Part shown: in pieces, positions 61,151 through 64,000 of the stretch | How the letters are laid out: every line of letters starts with the position of its first letter | Numbering within the stretch: position 1 is the first letter of the stretch | Origin: Bacteroidota bacterium | GTDB lineage: Bacteria > Bacteroidota > Bacteroidia > B-17B0 > Aurantibacillaceae | Length of the DNA: 64,000 bases | NCBI GenBank assembly: GCA_016711805.1 | Contig: JADJSH010000001.1 | Location: 62,001-126,000 of the forward strand | Direction of reading: 5' to 3' | Made by a program: the position numbers and the translations under genes | The notes under the pieces: generated by a model | Seen by the model: only the letters and a program-made list of their open reading frames with translations | What the model was told of the DNA's origin: nothing | Database searches by the model: none

Positions 61151-62445
61151 TGCGAACCTCTATTGTTTGGTTTAAAACCGATTTACGATTACACGATAAC
61201 GAAACACTGGTAAAAGCCATTGAACAAAGCGACGAAATTGTTCCGGTGTATTGTTTTGATGAATCACATTTTAAAATAACTGAATTTGGATTTCAAAAAA
61301 CAGGAAATTTTAGAGCGCAATTTTTATTAGAGTCGTTACAAGATTTAGATAAAAACTTAAGAGCCATTGGTTCAGGCCTATTAATTGTTAGAGGAAAACC
61401 AGAATATGAATTGTACAAAGTAGCACAAAAATATAATGCGCAAAAACTATTTGCTAAAAAAGAAGTAGCATATGAAGAAAAACAAACGGAAGAGCGGGTA
61501 GAAAAAGAACTCTGGAAATCGAAATGCGAAATCGAAACATTTAGCACTAGCACTTTATATCACGCGCAAGATTTACCATTTTCAATTAAAGACATTCCAG
61601 ACGTATTTACTAATTTCAGAAAACGTATTGAAAAAGAGTCAAGTATTCGCGAAATTTTTTCTGCTCCTTTAGCGATTAAATCACCTAATATTCCTGAGTT
61701 ACAATTACCCCGATTAGAGCAATTAGGTTTAATTCCTAGTAATATAGACGTTCGAGCAGCCATTACCTTTAAAGGAGGAGAGACAGAAGGCTACAAGCGT
61801 TTACATTATTACTTTACACAAACAAAAGCGATTTCAAATTATAAAGATACTCGCAATGAAATGATAGGCACTGATTACTCCTCTAAATTTTCGGCATGGC
61901 TAGCTTTAGGCTGTTTATCACCAAGAGAAATATACGTTGAACTTAAAAAATACGAAGAACAATTTGGAGCAAATGAATCAACTTATTGGTTGATATTTGA
62001 ATTGTTATGGAGAGATTACTTTAGGTTTATGATGAAAAAACACCGTCATCAATTTTTTCTACAAACTGGTATTAAATCAAATGAATTAAATACCAATAAC
62101 CATAACGAAGAACTACTACACAAATGGATTAACTCGCAAACTGGTAACGATTTCATTGATGCTAATATGCTTGAATTAAAACTAACGGGCTATATGAGTA
62201 ATAGAGGAAGGCAAAATGTTGCAAGTTATCTTTGCAACGATTTAAAACTAGATTGGCGTTACGGAGCAGCTTATTTTGAGCAACAATTAATAGATTATGA
62301 TGTGTGCAGTAACTGGGGAAACTGGGCCTATTTAGCTGGTGTTGGTAACGACCCACGAGGCAATCGCTATTTCAATATTGAAAAACAAGCAAACGATTAC
62401 GATTCAAAAAAAACATATAGAAACTTATGGCTGACGAAAATTTAA
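61150..62445 (+). CDS. DASH-family cryptochrome
   Basis: This 431-residue protein has the CRY-DASH arrangement. The N-terminal domain begins SIVWFKTDLRLHDNETL and has the VPVYCFDESHF strand. The linker contains FTNFRKRIEK, and the FAD domain has GGETEGYKRLHYYF, TRNEMIGTDYSSKFSAWLALGCLSPR, FELLWRDYFRFMMKKH and the region TGYMSNRGRQNVASYL with DWRYGAAYFEQQLIDYDVCSNWGNWAYLAGVGNDPR. The RGRQNVASYL segment and YDVCSNWGNW are DASH signatures. DASH proteins repair CPD lesions in single-stranded DNA and can act as photoreceptors. The ATG overlaps the previous stop by one base. Confidence 0.95.
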   Translation: MRTSIVWFKTDLRLHDNETLVKAIEQSDEIVPVYCFDESHFKITEFGFQKTGNFRAQFLLESLQDLDKNLRAIGSGLLIVRGKPEYELYKVAQKYNAQKLFAKKEVAYEEKQTEERVEKELWKSKCEIETFSTSTLYHAQDLPFSIKDIPDVFTNFRKRIEKESSIREIFSAPLAIKSPNIPELQLPRLEQLGLIPSNIDVRAAITFKGGETEGYKRLHYYFTQTKAISNYKDTRNEMIGTDYSSKFSAWLALGCLSPREIYVELKKYEEQFGANESTYWLIFELLWRDYFRFMMKKHRHQFFLQTGIKSNELNTNNHNEELLHKWINSQTGNDFIDANMLELKLTGYMSNRGRQNVASYLCNDLKLDWRYGAAYFEQQLIDYDVCSNWGNWAYLAGVGNDPRGNRYFNIEKQANDYDSKKTYRNLWLTKI

Positions 62446-62795
62446 TGTGTTACTACAGCGATCTACCTTCTCCTCTAGCTTATTTAGCATTACAAGATGA
62501 AGAAGGAGAAAAAAATAAATCAACTATCCTATCTGAAAAAGATATTAATAGAATTATTGAAATGGCTTGGGAAGATAGAACTCCTTTTGAAGCGATTGAA
62601 TTTCAGTTTGGATTAAGAGAAAAAGAGGTGATTGAATTTATGAGAAAGCATTCTTTACCATCGAGCTTTAAAATGTGGCGTAAGCGAATGAAATCAAGAA
62701 AAACAAAACATCTGGCTTTAAGAGAAAAAAGCACTTTAAGATTTAAATGTAACCGACAAAGAGGCACAGGAAACAAAATAGCAAAACGTCGTTAA
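62427..62795 (+). CDS. TIGR03643 (DUF2805) family protein
   Basis: This 122-residue protein carries the TIGR03643 core ILSEKDINRIIEMAWEDRTPFEAIEFQFGL, then REKEVIEFMRKHSLPSSFKMWRKRM. The family is small, probably helix-turn-helix-like, and nearly always found near photolyase genes; its function is unknown. The C terminus is very basic (KSRKTKHLALREK, KCNRQRGTGNKIAKRR), which suggests nucleic-acid binding. The start is either the ATG at 62427, overlapping the cryptochrome by 19 bases, or the ATG at 62445 (TAATG overlap of one base), which leaves the core domain intact. It is the last gene of the operon; only a weak 5-bp hairpin lies between it and the convergent glycosyltransferase. Confidence 0.88.
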   Translation: MADENLMCYYSDLPSPLAYLALQDEEGEKNKSTILSEKDINRIIEMAWEDRTPFEAIEFQFGLREKEVIEFMRKHSLPSSFKMWRKRMKSRKTKHLALREKSTLRFKCNRQRGTGNKIAKRR

Positions 62796-62820
62796 CACAA
62801 AAAAATATCGTTAACTACGA

Positions 62821-63999
62821 TTATTTTTGATCAAACACACGGATATAAAATATAAATCCATTTTTACGATACAACTCCTTTAAATAAGGGCTAGAACTTT
62901 TTATAACTTCCTCATCTAATATTTTTGCTACAAAACAGGAAGGCTTATTTGTTTGAATATCTCTCATCCAATTGGTTCGAATTAAACTGTATGAAATATC
63001 AACATTAATATTTTGACTTTCATACTCGCTACGATGTAATTTAAGATAATCTTTAAACGATTGATTACTTTCAAATGAAGGCTCCAATTCTCCATAAAAC
63101 AACGTTGCGTAACTTTTAAAGCCAATAGACTCAACACTAAATCCGTGTTTAGCACACTGTTTATAAAACTCAATCGCTGTTCGTTGAGAGTATTGTTCGA
63201 CTTTAGGTGCCACAATCATAATTAAACTGTAAACCGAAAATAGGGAACCTAAGAAAAGCAAATAAATATATTTATAGCTTCCTATCTTGATTTTAGATAA
63301 ACTAAAATGAACCAAGCCTAAAAACACGATACCTATTAACCATTCATAACCACTCCAATGTACATTGGCTTTTAAATTTTCAACTGCAAATGGATCTGCA
63401 ATTAAATCACTTGTGAGCAACCATGGTTTAAAAATTGGCACACAACCTATTAATACAAAAGCGAATCCAAGTAAAGTGCTAATGAAGACAAAAAACAAAT
63501 GGAATACTTTTTTCCAATTATACTGCGCCGCAAACAACTTTTGAATAGCATAGGTTGCTAAATAGGTTAAGGGGAAATAACACAATGATGAATAGTGTAC
63601 GATTTTAGTTTGCACTATCGAAAACAAAATTAATACTACCCAAAACAAACTCATCATCCAACGCTTACTATGTATTTGATAAGGTGTATCAGTAGCTGAT
63701 TTTTTGTGAGCCAATATTAAAAATAAAGATGAGGGAAAACAACCTAATAATAATACTACAAAATGATAAATAAATGGCCCGCCATGGTCGCTATCTTCTG
63801 TATTAAATAATCGTACTTGATAATCAATAAACTCTTTAATCACTTGTCCGTTACCTTTTAAATACATAACGGCAAACCAACTTAAGCCAGTAATTAGAAA
63901 AGCTAAGAAAAAAGCAGCCATAAATTTAAAAGACGATATTTTTTTAAATCGTCCTAATACAAAAAACAAAGTAATCGTTAAACTCACTAAAATTAAGGC
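62821..63999 (-). CDS. ArnT/PMT-like glycosyltransferase (GT39/GT83 family), C-terminal part only
   Basis: The frame is open to the right edge of the window, so the N terminus with the catalytic acidic loop is missing. The visible 390 residues include six or so membrane helices (KFMAAFFLAFLITGLSWFAV, FVVLLLGCFPSSLFLILAH, SLFWVVLILFSIVQTKIVHY, FHLFFVFISTLLGFAFVLI) and a C-terminal periplasmic segment. The TKIVHYSSLCYFPLTYLATYAI segment resembles the conserved TK.p.YilP.yP.la region of ArnT-like transferases, with YSS here. Such enzymes transfer sugars from polyprenyl phosphates to lipid A or other envelope molecules. The donor cannot be read from this part. Confidence 0.8.
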   Translation of the reverse strand, partial: ALILVSLTITLFFVLGRFKKISSFKFMAAFFLAFLITGLSWFAVMYLKGNGQVIKEFIDYQVRLFNTEDSDHGGPFIYHFVVLLLGCFPSSLFLILAHKKSATDTPYQIHSKRWMMSLFWVVLILFSIVQTKIVHYSSLCYFPLTYLATYAIQKLFAAQYNWKKVFHLFFVFISTLLGFAFVLIGCVPIFKPWLLTSDLIADPFAVENLKANVHWSGYEWLIGIVFLGLVHFSLSKIKIGSYKYIYLLFLGSLFSVYSLIMIVAPKVEQYSQRTAIEFYKQCAKHGFSVESIGFKSYATLFYGELEPSFESNQSFKDYLKLHRSEYESQNINVDISYSLIRTNWMRDIQTNKPSCFVAKILDEEVIKSSSPYLKELYRKNGFIFYIRVFDQK

Positions 64000-64000
64000 G

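Noticed and set aside
62797..62830. Terminator between the TIGR03643 gene and the glycosyltransferase
   Set aside because: Only a 5-bp AT-rich stem (62807-62811 with 62817-62821) is present, too weak to call, although convergent genes would be expected to need one.
1..64000. Insertion sequence, prophage or defence island
   Set aside because: No transposase, integrase, phage structural gene, restriction, CRISPR or toxin-antitoxin gene was found on either strand.

Overview
The window is AT-rich chromosomal DNA from a member of the Bacteroidota. The evidence is direct: cargo proteins carry both kinds of type IX secretion (T9SS) C-terminal domain, promoters have the Bacteroidota form TTG-N18/19-TAnnTTTG, and the gene set includes a SusC/TonB-type receptor, an S46 dipeptidyl-peptidase, a PafA-type phosphatase, group II GGGP synthase and TPR-PD40 envelope proteins. 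I see no rRNA, tRNA, CRISPR array, insertion sequence or prophage. A free-living, light-exposed aquatic bacterium is my inference from the photolyase operon.

Layout. 1-5.6 kb: the tail of a LytTR response regulator, its propeller-type sensor kinase, a small T9SS type B cargo and a secreted PHB-depolymerase-like esterase. 5.6-11.6 kb: lpxK (two compensating indels), purine nucleoside phosphorylase, a DPP11-type peptidase followed by an orphan secreted protein and the decayed 3' end of a second S46 gene, a CDGSH protein and a cytochrome c lipoprotein. 11.8-18.7 kb: mtaB, a large palindromic intergenic element, ftsK, a DUF5684 protein, a lipoprotein and ahcY. 18.7-23.8 kb: an overlapping five-gene operon (PPTase, GGGP synthase, TenI/ThiE-like, PnuC, NadR-like kinase) facing an alpha/beta hydrolase and cinA. 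23.9-31.6 kb: a DUF4197 protein, a DUF523 protein, an endonuclease III-peroxiredoxin fusion, a TPR/PD40/SPOR envelope protein, a Sua5/YrdC-family protein, a second palindromic element and a PafA-like phosphatase. 31.7-45.4 kb: a PglF/WbpM-type dehydratase, a helix-hairpin-helix protein, two APC permeases, a giant T9SS type B protein, nhaD, a site-2 protease, a PAP2 phosphatase and a small carboxypeptidase-regulatory-domain protein. 45.5-56.1 kb: a giant T9SS protein and a TonB-dependent receptor (each split by one indel), a threonine aldolase and a secreted M43 metalloprotease. 56.1-62.8 kb: an eight-gene photolyase/cryptochrome operon. The right edge holds a truncated ArnT-like glycosyltransferase on the minus strand.

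Most notable are (1) the in-frame fusion of an intact endonuclease III, a histone H1-like Lys/Ala linker and an intact BCP peroxiredoxin; (2) the compact photolyase operon with three distinct flavoprotein classes plus TspO, a 47-residue DUF2256 protein, a TIGR03643 protein, an SDR and a flavin reductase; (3) two copies of a roughly 230-bp intergenic palindrome; and (4) a T9SS protein whose signal peptide can only start at ATT, directly behind a perfect promoter. Four single-base indels in three otherwise intact genes suggest uncorrected sequence errors or recent lesions.
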